From contig JAZUQZ010000005.1 in the NCBI GenBank assembly GCA_045626925.1, positions 24,886-88,885 of the forward strand: a DNA stretch of 64,000 nucleotides, read 5' to 3'. Source of the DNA: Aphodoplasma sp045626925 (GTDB lineage Bacteria > Bacillota > Clostridia > UBA1381 > UMGS1253). A program made the position numbers and the translations under genes. Below the pieces are notes generated by a model that was not told where the DNA came from, did no database searches, and saw only the letters and a program-made list of their open reading frames with translations. Positions 18,138 through 26,035 of this stretch are shown one piece after another; within the stretch, counting starts at the first letter, position 1, and each line of letters opens with the position of its first letter.

Positions 18138-19841
18138 TTACATAAGACTTTTTACAAGTTTTATAACTTCTTGACATGCATCTTCTTTTTTGACGCTCAT
18201 CTTTACACTCTTGTCACGGGTAGAAATTTCAATTTCTCCATTTCCAAGTCCTCTTTGGCTTATAACAACCCGCACAGGAATACCAAGCAGGTCTGCATCT
18301 GCAAACTGTATACCTGCAGCGGCGTTGCGGTCATCTAACATAACCGAAATATTGTTTTTAATAAGTTCGTTATAAAGTGTTTGCGACTCTTCTTTGACAT
18401 CTTCTTTTTGATTGTTAAGCGAGCAAATGTGTACCTGCCAAGGAGCAACACTCATCGGCCAAATAGGTCCATATTCGTCGTGATTGTCCTCTATTATACT
18501 TGCAAGCAATCTGCCCACACCGATACCATAGCATCCCATAATCGGTGTTTGACGCTCGCCGTTTGCGTCAATGTATTCCATATGCATACTTTTTGAATAT
18601 TTTACGCCAAGCTGGAATATATTTCCCACCTCGATACCGCGCTCGAGCGAAATCGGCTTGCCGCATTTTGGACAAATGCCACCATCGACTACCTTTGCAA
18701 CATCAAAATACTCTGCCGGTTTTACATCGCGGCCTATACATACACCCGAAAGGTGATAGTTTTCCTTGTTTGCACCGCAAATCATATCGTTTTCGTCACG
18801 CAAGGACTCGTCATAAATGACATCACAATCACTTGTAAGATTATATGGTCCGATAAATCCAAAATTGATATCGGTGTTTTCATAGTCTGTGTATGGGTAT
18901 ACATTTGAATTTATAACGCGTTTAAGCTTTGCCTCATTTACTTCAAGGTCGCCACGAATAAATACAACGAGCGGTTTGGTCGAGTTATCGGTTGCGAAAA
19001 CAGTTGCCTTTATTGTGTTTGATGCATCTGTATCAAACTTTTTAGCAATCGCATCAATATCCTTCATATCAGGAGTGAACACTTCTTCTATAGTGCTTTC
19101 CGCTTTGCCTCTGTTTTTGTGTACACTCTTTGCTATTTCCATGTTGGCGCTGTAATTACAGCTTTTACATATTACGAGCGAATCCTCACCAAAATCGTTT
19201 ATCAGCATAAATTCGTGGGCAATATTGCCGCCCATCATGCCCGAATCAGAAAACACGGAAATCACATTTTTAAGACCTGCACGAGCATAAATCTTTTCAT
19301 ACGCTTCGTGACAACGCATATAATATTTTTCAAGGTCTTCTTGTGATGTATGGAATGAATATGCATCTTTCATAGTAAATTCGCGCACACGAATAAGGCC
19401 GCCACGACTTCGTGGCTCATCGCGAAACTTTGTCTGTATTTGATAAATCATAAATGGATACTTAGCATACGAAAGCGCTTCGCTGCGTGCAATGTGAACA
19501 GCGGCCTCCTCATGTGTCATACCAAGAAGCATATCCATACCTGTGCGGTCTTTTATGCGCATAAGCTCGCTGCCGACACTATCCCATCTGCCAGACTCTT
19601 TCCAAAGGTCAGAGGGGAGAACAACAGGCATAAGCACTTCCTGGCCGTCGATAGCATCCATTTCTTCGCGTATAATGTTTTCAATTTTTTCAACAATTTT
19701 TTTTGCAGGGGGCAAAAGTGAATATATACCATTTGCGACCTGACGCATATATCCTCCGCGCAAAAGAAAAATATGACTCGGCATTGCTGCATCAGCAGGC
19801 TTTTCTTTAAAACGCTCGCCCAAAAGACGACTCATCAACAT
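18138..19841 (-). CDS. proS: Prolyl-tRNA synthetase (bacterial type)
   Basis: 567 aa, the standard length of bacterial-type ProRS with the INS editing domain. Class II motifs are visible: motif 1 region with PFMIYQIQTKFRDEPRSRGGLIRVREF spanning motif 2 (described in parts: FRDEPR and RVREF), motif 3 GCYGIGVGRLL, and the C-terminal anticodon-binding domain from about 460. The INS editing domain occupies about 225-400. The start ATG at 19841 follows AAAGGATG. The leader from the promoter is only about 35 nt, too short for a T-box. Confidence 0.97.
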   Translation of the reverse strand: MLMSRLLGERFKEKPADAAMPSHIFLLRGGYMRQVANGIYSLLPPAKKIVEKIENIIREEMDAIDGQEVLMPVVLPSDLWKESGRWDSVGSELMRIKDRTGMDMLLGMTHEEAAVHIARSEALSYAKYPFMIYQIQTKFRDEPRSRGGLIRVREFTMKDAYSFHTSQEDLEKYYMRCHEAYEKIYARAGLKNVISVFSDSGMMGGNIAHEFMLINDFGEDSLVICKSCNYSANMEIAKSVHKNRGKAESTIEEVFTPDMKDIDAIAKKFDTDASNTIKATVFATDNSTKPLVVFIRGDLEVNEAKLKRVINSNVYPYTDYENTDINFGFIGPYNLTSDCDVIYDESLRDENDMICGANKENYHLSGVCIGRDVKPAEYFDVAKVVDGGICPKCGKPISLERGIEVGNIFQLGVKYSKSMHMEYIDANGERQTPIMGCYGIGVGRLLASIIEDNHDEYGPIWPMSVAPWQVHICSLNNQKEDVKEESQTLYNELIKNNISVMLDDRNAAAGIQFADADLLGIPVRVVISQRGLGNGEIEISTRDKSVKMSVKKEDACQEVIKLVKSLM

Positions 19842-19879
19842 ATTAGAAACATCCTTTCGTATACAAATAAACTTTAAAC

Positions 19880-19909
19880 ATTATATCATTACAGGGTCAT
19901 AATTGTCAA
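19880..19909 (-). promoter_or_regulatory. Promoter for proS
   Basis: Minus strand TTGACA (19904-19909), 18-nt spacer, TATAAT (19880-19885). Confidence 0.85.
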
Positions 19910-19929
19910 TGAAAACAAGGCTTTTTAAT

Positions 19930-19965
19930 AAAAAAATGCAGACTTTTTTACAAAGTCTGCATTTT
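19930..19965 (-). terminator. Intrinsic terminator after spoVT
   Basis: Fourteen-bp stem AAAATGCAGACTTT/AAAGTCTGCATTTT; on the minus strand it continues into a T-run. It isolates spoVT from proS. Confidence 0.92.
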
Positions 19966-19980
19966 AAGTGTGCATAGTGT

Positions 19981-20523
19981 CTAATTTTCCATATGACGAC
20001 CGAGAAAACCCGCTGCCGCGCTGACAAGCTTTTCCTCGGCTGCGCTGACCTTTTCGTTGCCGTCAGAAAAAAACGCAACACTGCCAATGCTGTCACCTTC
20101 AGCAATGATTGGCTGTGCAAGCAAAAGGTGATGCTTTTCGTTGCCGTCTAAAAGTGGAAGATTGCTTGAGTGCGAGGTGTTTGTGTTATATGGCGATTTG
20201 TTACTCATAATTTTTTCGAGCTCTTCACTGACTCTTTTTTCAAGAAAATCGCGCTTTGCAATGCCTGCGACAGCAATGACAGAGTCGCGGTCAGTAATAC
20301 AAATCGGCAGACCGCTTGCCTTTGCAAGCGCTTCTGCATATTGGCTTGCAAATTCACCAAGTTCACCTATGGGCGAATATTTTTTAAAAATCACCTCGCC
20401 ATCCTTATTGGTAAAAATCTCCAACGGGTCGCCCTCGCGTATGCGCATAGTTCTGCGGATTTCTTTGGGTATCACCACACGCCCTAAATCATCAATTCTT
20501 CTTACTATTCCTGTAGCTTTCAT
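19981..20523 (-). CDS. spoVT: Stage V sporulation protein T, forespore regulator
   Basis: 180 aa. The N-terminal AbrB-type swapped-hairpin DNA-binding domain (KATGIVRRIDDLGRVVIPKE, IRRTMRIREGDPLEIF) is followed by a GAF-like domain (about 55-178). This combination defines SpoVT, which adjusts sigma-G-dependent transcription late in sporulation. The length is as expected. The ATG at 20523 follows AAAAGGAG, but that ribosome-binding site lies inside a long inverted repeat. Confidence 0.96.
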   Translation of the reverse strand: MKATGIVRRIDDLGRVVIPKEIRRTMRIREGDPLEIFTNKDGEVIFKKYSPIGELGEFASQYAEALAKASGLPICITDRDSVIAVAGIAKRDFLEKRVSEELEKIMSNKSPYNTNTSHSSNLPLLDGNEKHHLLLAQPIIAEGDSIGSVAFFSDGNEKVSAAEEKLVSAAAGFLGRHMEN

Positions 20524-20526
20524 ATA

Positions 20527-20585
20527 AAAAACTCCTTTTTTGCTGATAGTTTACAATAGCTATTGTTTGTAATAAAGGAGTTTTT
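20527..20585 (-). promoter_or_regulatory. Inverted repeat that can sequester the spoVT ribosome-binding site
   Basis: Arms 20527-20538 (AAAAACTCCTTT) and 20574-20585 (AAAGGAGTTTTT) are perfectly complementary over 12 bp. On the spoVT transcript the downstream arm contains the AAGGAG of spoVT. The loop holds a second palindrome, ACAATAGCTATTGT (20553-20566). If transcribed, the RNA folds into a hairpin that masks the ribosome-binding site a few bases before the start codon; as DNA, the inner palindrome could be an operator. Confidence 0.7.
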
Positions 20586-20718
20586 ATGTAAGTTAAATTT
20601 TGGATTTTTGTGGAATTTTATTTTGCTGGTTTCACTTTAACTAGCTATAGAATTTTTACAATAAGTAACAGGCGTTGGATGGGCTTTGAAATAAGCTGGA
20701 AAACAAAAAATAAAATAT

Positions 20719-20747
20719 TGCATTTTTCGACATTATATGATAAAATA
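20719..20747 (+). promoter_or_regulatory. Promoter for the nucleobase permease gene
   Basis: TTGCAT at 20719-20724, 17-nt spacer, TAAAAT at 20742-20747. The leader is about 35 nt, leaving no room for a purine or PyrR-type element. Confidence 0.65.
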
Positions 20748-20785
20748 AATAAGTAAAAATTTTTTATTAAAGGAGAGTTTTAGCT

Positions 20786-22135
20786 ATGCAGTTAATTTAT
20801 GGCGTAAAAGACAAACCCAAATTTCACCAAATGATTATTTTTGCACTACAACAGTTGTTGGCGATTCTTGCAGCAACAATTACTGTTCCTATGATTGTAG
20901 GCAACGGTATGTCCGTTTCGGCAGCACTTTTTGGTGCTGGTGCAGGAACTATCATTTATCAGTTGTTCACAAAGTTTAAAAGTCCGGCGTTCCTTGGTTC
21001 ATCGTTTGCATTTATCGGTTCTATGGTTGCAGCGTTTGCCGGAGCGGGTTCATTTGTAGCACTTGGATATGTTGGTCTTATCCTTGGCGCAATATTTGCC
21101 GGCTTGGTATATGTTCTTATTGCAATAGTTGTAAAATTAGTTGGCGTGAAGTGGATTAACAAGCTTATGCCTGCGGTTGTTATCGGTTCGACAGTTGCTC
21201 TTATCGGACTTTCACTTGCAGGAGCAGCTGTTAAGGATGTATTTTCATACGGCCCTGTTGATGCAAACGGCTCATTTGTTATGGGAGCAAATGCGTGGGT
21301 ATCTATGATTTGCGCTATGGTAACACTTATAGTTGTTATAATAAGCTCTGTTTATGGCAAGAAGCTATTAAAGCTTATCCCATTCATTGTTGGTATTCTT
21401 GCCGGCTATGTTGTAGCTGTTATATTTACAGTTATCGGTCTTAAAACAGGAAATCCGGACCTTGTGCTTATTGATTTTAGTTTGTTTAGCAATTTGCAAA
21501 TTTTTGCTGTTCCTGAGTTTACATTTATAACTGCTGCACAAGCAATCAGCAAGCTTGATGCAAATTATATAGCTACTATTGCAGTTGCTTATGTTCCTGT
21601 TGCTTTTGTTGTATTTGCAGAGCATATTGCAGACCACAAAAACCTCTCATCAATTATTGAGCAGGATTTGCTTGATGACCCAGGTTTATCAAGAACACTA
21701 CTTGGTGATGGTGTTGGTTCTATCGTAGGCTCGATATTTGGCGGTTGCCCGAACACTACATATGGTGAGGCTGTTGGTTGTGTTGCTATCACAAAGAATG
21801 CATCTGTTGTTACTATTACAACAACAGCAATTATAGCTATGCTTATTTCGTTCATTTCACCATTTGTGGCATTTCTTGATTCTATTCCGGGTTGTGTAAT
21901 GGGTGGCGTATGTATCACACTTTATGGTTTTATTGCCGTAAGTGGTCTTAAGATGCTTCAAAAGGTTGATTTTGAAGACAATGGAAATCTTTTTACTGCA
22001 TCGACTATCCTAATTTCAGGTGTTGGCGGAATGGCAATCGTTATCGGCAAGGTAACATTGACTGCAATTGCTTGCTCGTTGATACTTGGAATTATAGTAA
22101 ACCTTGTTGTTAATATTAAAAAGAAAGCTAACTAA
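20786..22135 (+). CDS. Uracil/xanthine permease (NCS2 family)
   Basis: 449 aa, about 14 membrane segments, proton-coupled nucleobase transporter. NCS2 signatures are visible: N-terminal FALQQLLAILAATITVP, FVVFAEHIADHKN with the substrate-binding glutamate, and GSIFGGCPNTTYGEAVG. These resemble the UraA/PyrP subgroup more than xanthine carriers, but specificity cannot be settled by eye. ATG follows AAAGGAGAG. It is a single-gene unit with its own promoter and terminator. Confidence 0.9.
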   Translation: MQLIYGVKDKPKFHQMIIFALQQLLAILAATITVPMIVGNGMSVSAALFGAGAGTIIYQLFTKFKSPAFLGSSFAFIGSMVAAFAGAGSFVALGYVGLILGAIFAGLVYVLIAIVVKLVGVKWINKLMPAVVIGSTVALIGLSLAGAAVKDVFSYGPVDANGSFVMGANAWVSMICAMVTLIVVIISSVYGKKLLKLIPFIVGILAGYVVAVIFTVIGLKTGNPDLVLIDFSLFSNLQIFAVPEFTFITAAQAISKLDANYIATIAVAYVPVAFVVFAEHIADHKNLSSIIEQDLLDDPGLSRTLLGDGVGSIVGSIFGGCPNTTYGEAVGCVAITKNASVVTITTTAIIAMLISFISPFVAFLDSIPGCVMGGVCITLYGFIAVSGLKMLQKVDFEDNGNLFTASTILISGVGGMAIVIGKVTLTAIACSLILGIIVNLVVNIKKKAN

Positions 22136-22158
22136 AGAATAAACAGCAAAATAATGAT

Positions 22159-22190
22159 AAGACCACCGATTTTTAGTCGGTGGTCTTTTT
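22159..22190 (+). terminator. Intrinsic terminator after the permease gene
   Basis: Eleven-bp stem AAGACCACCGA/TCGGTGGTCTT followed by T-run. Confidence 0.95.
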
Positions 22191-22206
22191 GCGTTTATAT
22201 AAAACA

Positions 22207-22235
22207 TTGCAAAAAACTGCATAATATGATAAAAT
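22207..22235 (+). promoter_or_regulatory. Promoter for the CARF-nuclease gene
   Basis: TTGCAA at 22207-22212, 17-nt spacer, TAAAAT at 22230-22235; short leader of about 20 nt to the AGGGGG site. Confidence 0.7.
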
Positions 22236-22256
22236 ATATATGGTAAAACATAGGGG

Positions 22257-23480
22257 GTGTTCGCCATAAAAACACTAATTGAGTTATTTGATAGCTGCCA
22301 AATTAAAAATGTAATAGCAGGGCTACGGTTTGTACCTGAAAAGATTGTTTTTGTTGGCTTTAAAGATACAATGACAAGTGCACAAAAAAATGCATTGGAG
22401 CGTTTTTTCAAGATGCGAAAGCTTGACACAGTGCTTGAATATGAGATAGTCGGGCGATATAATTATGAAGCTATTGTCGAAAAATTAAATAGTATTGTTG
22501 AAAAAAACGATGATTGTTGTTTTGACCTTACGGGCGGCAAAGAGCTTGTGCTTGCCGCAATGGGAGAGATTAGTTCGAAAAAAGCAGTGCCCATGTTTCA
22601 ATTTAATGTGCGCACAAGCGAGCTGATAAGGGTAAAAAATTGTGAAAAAATATTCGACCGCCCAAAATCGCATATGTCAATTCTTGAAAATGTGACATTA
22701 AATGGTGGCAGTATCGTTCAAAATTCGGATATTGATTATCAGTGGTCGTTTGCCGATGATTTAAAAAGCGATGTAGAAAATATGTGGCACATTTGCAGAC
22801 AAAACTGTGGAATATGGAACAGACAGTGTAATGCATTTGGCGGATTTGAGTTTAATGGAAGGGTTGATGGACTTAGAGTCTGTGTTGACCTTAAAAAAAT
22901 AAAGGATAACAGGTTTGAGGTATTTATTGATAAAGGGATTATAGATAATCTTGTAGAGAACAATCTCATAAGTGACTATTCGCTTGAAAACAACTTTCTG
23001 ACATATAGATATAAAAACAAACAAGTGCGCAAGTGCCTTACAAAAGCGGGGAATGTATTAGAGCTATATACATACATAATAACTAAGGAAATTGCCCTTG
23101 ACGAGCCAGGCTTTTACGACGATATTGATATTGGTGTGGTTGTCGATTGGGACGGAATAATAAACAATGGCACAAGGGAAGAGTATGATACAAGAAACGA
23201 GGTTGACATCATTTTAATGCGCGATTTGGTACCGATATTTATTTCGTGCAAAAATGGCGAGGTTAACAAAGAGGCTCTCTATGAGCTTTTTACTGTGGCA
23301 GAACGCTTTGGTGGGCAATATGTAAAAAAAATACTTTTGACATCGTATTTGAGCACGAACGATGAAAAGCGAAAATACATACTTCAAAGGGCGCGTGATA
23401 TGGGAATTGATATCATAGAAAATGTCGACAAAATGAGCCGCGAGGAGTTTAAAGACATGCTTAAACGGCGCGCAAAATAG
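22257..23480 (+). CDS. CARF-domain nuclease of the Card1/Can2 (DUF1887) type, without a CRISPR locus in this window
   Basis: About 404-407 aa. The N-terminal Rossmann-like CARF domain carries the nucleotide-binding strand-loop DLTGGKE (residues 90-96, GTG-start numbering); this domain senses cyclic oligoadenylates in type III CRISPR effectors. A linker/winged-helix region (about 150-290) leads to a PD-(D/E)xK fold: NEVD (D317), then IFISCKNGE (S330-C-K332) and a helix containing VAERFGGQY. The usual E of E-x-K is serine here. GTG at 22257 overlaps the AGGGGG ribosome-binding site; the better-spaced in-frame start would be ATA at 22266, giving IKTLIELFD. No cas10, cas gene or repeat array lies within the window. 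Confidence 0.85.
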   Translation: MFAIKTLIELFDSCQIKNVIAGLRFVPEKIVFVGFKDTMTSAQKNALERFFKMRKLDTVLEYEIVGRYNYEAIVEKLNSIVEKNDDCCFDLTGGKELVLAAMGEISSKKAVPMFQFNVRTSELIRVKNCEKIFDRPKSHMSILENVTLNGGSIVQNSDIDYQWSFADDLKSDVENMWHICRQNCGIWNRQCNAFGGFEFNGRVDGLRVCVDLKKIKDNRFEVFIDKGIIDNLVENNLISDYSLENNFLTYRYKNKQVRKCLTKAGNVLELYTYIITKEIALDEPGFYDDIDIGVVVDWDGIINNGTREEYDTRNEVDIILMRDLVPIFISCKNGEVNKEALYELFTVAERFGGQYVKKILLTSYLSTNDEKRKYILQRARDMGIDIIENVDKMSREEFKDMLKRRAK

Positions 23481-23490
23481 ACTATATAAT

Positions 23491-23524
23491 AAATAACCTG
23501 CAGCGATTTGCTGCAGGTTATTTT
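23491..23524. terminator. Bidirectional terminator
   Basis: Twelve-bp stem AATAACCTGCAG/CTGCAGGTTATT with 7-nt loop, between the convergent CARF-nuclease and MBL genes. Confidence 0.9.
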
Positions 23525-23532
23525 ACTTGTTA

Positions 23533-24198
23533 CTAATTAACATCAAAAAATCCGCTCTGTCCGGGCAAATATGCGCCATCGTGACAAAAGAGAAGGTTTG
23601 CATCCTTATAATCTTTTACAAACGCTCGGCTTTTCTCAAGACAGACAAAGCATCCTGTTGGCACCTGATTTATTATACAATCCGGCACATAACATTCGTC
23701 GCCGGCGATTACATATTCTTTGCCATCAGTATTTACGCAAACTATACATGAACCGACAGAATGGCCGCCGATTTTGATAGCCTTTACACCCTCGCACACA
23801 TCGCACTCGCTATCAAATATATTTACTTTCATATTGTTATCAATATATTTCTTGCCGAGCTCATATTCGTCTTCTTGAATATGTACAACGGCATTTTTAT
23901 ATTCGCTAACAAGCTCGATATGGTCATGGTGTGCATGTGTTATAACAACATCGGTTATATCTAAAGGACTAATATTGAGCTGGCTTAAAATGTTTATGGG
24001 GCCGCAAAAATGCTCCATATTCCATCCGGGCATGGTCACGCAACCCGTATCGACCATTATAAGACGCTCTTTTGTTCTCAAAAGATATGCCACAAATGAA
24101 ATCGGCTGACTTTTATTTGGGTCGCCACCATAAAACAAATTGTCCTCGCCAAATGTGGATTCACCATATTTAATTGCTGTAATTAAAATGCGGCCCAC
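23533..24198 (-). CDS. MBL-fold hydrolase (lactonase-like)
   Basis: 221 aa metallo-beta-lactamase-fold hydrolase. The metal motif THAHHDHIE, then GHSVGSC and AGDECY give the dinuclear zinc ligands. The overall layout, with an N-terminal strand pair and FVAYLLRT, resembles the AttM/AiiA lactonase group, so hydrolysis of a lactone or similar ester is likely, but quorum quenching is not implied. The start is GTG 24198 with GGAGG 10 nt upstream, only 2 nt after the stop of the quinone-oxidoreductase-like gene. It is the last gene of the leftward arm of the AraC cluster. Confidence 0.85.
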   Translation of the reverse strand: MGRILITAIKYGESTFGEDNLFYGGDPNKSQPISFVAYLLRTKERLIMVDTGCVTMPGWNMEHFCGPINILSQLNISPLDITDVVITHAHHDHIELVSEYKNAVVHIQEDEYELGKKYIDNNMKVNIFDSECDVCEGVKAIKIGGHSVGSCIVCVNTDGKEYVIAGDECYVPDCIINQVPTGCFVCLEKSRAFVKDYKDANLLFCHDGAYLPGQSGFFDVN

Positions 24199-24200
24199 AG

Positions 24201-25184
24201 TTATTTTACCTCCAGAACAACCTTGCCGACATTTTGGCCCTTGTATAAAATATCGTGTGCAGCCTCGGCCTCTGTAATAGGAAGTATTTTATATATTGTT
24301 GGTTTAACTTCTCCGGTTTCAACCTTTGGCCAAACATTTTCAACAAGCTCTGCCAAAATCTGCGCCTTTACAGCAGGCGTTCTCGAACGAAGTGTGCTGC
24401 CGATAATTCTTACATTTCTTACATATATATTCTTAAGGTCGATTTCGGTTTTTTGACCTGCAAGTGCAGCAATCATAATCCAACGCGCGCCATGAGTTAA
24501 ATAATGGATGCATTTGCCCATTATTTCGCCACCAAGACAGTCAATTGCAACATCGACGCTGTGACCTTCTGCAAGCTGTTGTTTTAATACTTCTGATATA
24601 TCCTCTTTTGAAGTGTTTACAACAAGGTCTGCATTAAGGTGTTTTATAGAGTTTGCAATTTCGTCAGACAAAACTGTTGTGATAACTCTTACACCAAATG
24701 CTTTTGCCATTGGGATTACAACGCTTGCAAGACCACTTGCTCCTGCGTTCATTAAAAGAGTGTCGCCCTCTTTGATTTTGCCTTCGATAAATAGGTTAAG
24801 GTATGCCGTTGCAAATGCTTCCGGAATTGCTGCTGCTTCTGCCATCGAACAGTTCTTTGGCACAGGCATAAGCATATCATATTTGACTGTTACATATTCA
24901 GCATAACCGCCGCCGCCTAATAGCGCACAAACCTTGTCCCCAAGTTTCCAGTTTGATTTTTCTTTTGCTTCGTCACCGATTTCGACAATTTCTCCCGAAA
25001 TTTCAAGTCCCATCCAATCCGGACATCCCGGAGGCGGGGGATAGTCACCCTCGCGTTGCATAAGGTCTGCACGGTTAAGTGCTGCGTACTCAATTTTTAC
25101 CAATACTTCTTCCGATTTCATAATCGGGTTTTCAACCTCGCTCCATGATAGGCTTTGGTCTTTGTTTACTAATACTGCTTTCAT
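24201..25184 (-). CDS. NAD(P)H:quinone oxidoreductase-like zinc-free MDR enzyme
   Basis: 327 aa medium-chain reductase of the QOR/PIG3 group: it has the N-terminal GroES-like domain with AALNRADLMQREGDYPPPPG, the MGLEISGEIVEIG segment, and the Rossmann turn MNAGASGLASVVIPMAK, but no catalytic or structural zinc cysteines. Such enzymes reduce quinones or activated C=C bonds with NADPH. The ATG at 25184 follows GGAAGGAG. In the cluster it could reduce an enone or enoyl intermediate produced by the dehydratase-like members; that is inference. Confidence 0.88.
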   Translation of the reverse strand: MKAVLVNKDQSLSWSEVENPIMKSEEVLVKIEYAALNRADLMQREGDYPPPPGCPDWMGLEISGEIVEIGDEAKEKSNWKLGDKVCALLGGGGYAEYVTVKYDMLMPVPKNCSMAEAAAIPEAFATAYLNLFIEGKIKEGDTLLMNAGASGLASVVIPMAKAFGVRVITTVLSDEIANSIKHLNADLVVNTSKEDISEVLKQQLAEGHSVDVAIDCLGGEIMGKCIHYLTHGARWIMIAALAGQKTEIDLKNIYVRNVRIIGSTLRSRTPAVKAQILAELVENVWPKVETGEVKPTIYKILPITEAEAAHDILYKGQNVGKVVLEVK

Positions 25185-25222
25185 ATTTTTGTATTCTCCT
25201 TCCATGTTTGGTTCAAATAATA

Positions 25223-26002
25223 CTAATAAATTATATCAGGCATATAATCAAGATTGTCACGCACTGCCTTTGCCGCTTTTATTGTTGGTTGAGTCGGCAC
25301 TGCAAACTCGTAGTGCTCCTGGACACACAAATATGACACACAGCCAAGTTGTGGCCCAATCATTCTATGAATTTTTGTGTGCGTGCCGCCCGACAAAAAC
25401 AAAAACGGCACATCAAGCTCTTTTTTTAGCAGCGTCGTTATTCTAAGGTTTTCCATTTCCTCCTCAACAGAGTCGCCCGCAGTAACAATTTTTACAATGT
25501 CTGCACCGCGTTTTTGCTGTTCATATGCAACCTCAAGCACAGTTTCAGCAGGGGTGAATTTTAAAATGTGCGATGACATAAGAACTTCTTTGCCCATTTC
25601 GTGAATTTTGTCAATAAGGCGCATCTGCTTGTCTATTGCAACAGGATTTCTTGTAAGCTCCATATCTGACGGGTCATACACATCGCCCATAACATCGCCG
25701 AGCGTCGCCCCACAACGAAGACCCATAAGAAGATTTTCAACTCTTTCGTCATCTGTAAGAGATTCGTTGTTCTGACTGCGATAACTTGTAATATAAATCG
25801 GTCTTCCTGCTGCAGCGGCAAACATCTTTTGATAGTTTTCCTCTGTTCGGTATTGAGGAGCTATTTTTTCGAGCTGGATTCCAAGGGCGTCTGCACCGTC
25901 ATAAATCGAATTTTTAACGGTATAACGCACTTCATCAGGGTTTTCTTTTATAATCATACAAGTTATAAGCGGTCTTGGATGGTTTAAAAAACTTGGTTTC
26001 AT
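25223..26002 (-). CDS. Type I 3-dehydroquinate dehydratase-like TIM-barrel protein
   Basis: 259 aa. The pattern follows AroD type I enzymes: GLQLEK-like strand (here GIQLEKI, where AroD has E-x-R), ITSYRSQN, a strand-end histidine in LMSSHIL, and a Schiff-base lysine candidate in ADIVKIVTAGDS. True AroD has a C-terminal MG-x-x-G-x-x-SR end; here the end reads FLFLSGGTHTKIHRMIGPQLGC, so the substrate-binding part has diverged. It may therefore dehydrate or cleave a non-shikimate substrate through a lysine Schiff base. ATG 26002 follows AGGAGAGATG. It lies between the SDR and QOR-like genes in the leftward operon. Confidence 0.75.
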   Translation of the reverse strand: MKPSFLNHPRPLITCMIIKENPDEVRYTVKNSIYDGADALGIQLEKIAPQYRTEENYQKMFAAAAGRPIYITSYRSQNNESLTDDERVENLLMGLRCGATLGDVMGDVYDPSDMELTRNPVAIDKQMRLIDKIHEMGKEVLMSSHILKFTPAETVLEVAYEQQKRGADIVKIVTAGDSVEEEMENLRITTLLKKELDVPFLFLSGGTHTKIHRMIGPQLGCVSYLCVQEHYEFAVPTQPTIKAAKAVRDNLDYMPDIIY

Positions 26003-26035
26003 TTTTACATCTCTCCTCTTAAAAATTTGGTGCAA

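Noticed and set aside
19842..19980. T-box leader for proS
   Set aside because: The promoter lies only about 40 nt from the start codon, so no T-box stem or antiterminator fits.
20574..20591. Two-codon ORF (AAAGGAG then ATG TAA) on the plus strand
   Set aside because: It is explained by the inverted repeat that mirrors the spoVT ribosome-binding site.
22136..23532. CRISPR array or cas genes near the CARF-nuclease
   Set aside because: I saw no regularly spaced repeats and no cas10, cas6 or csm/cmr-like product on either strand of the window.
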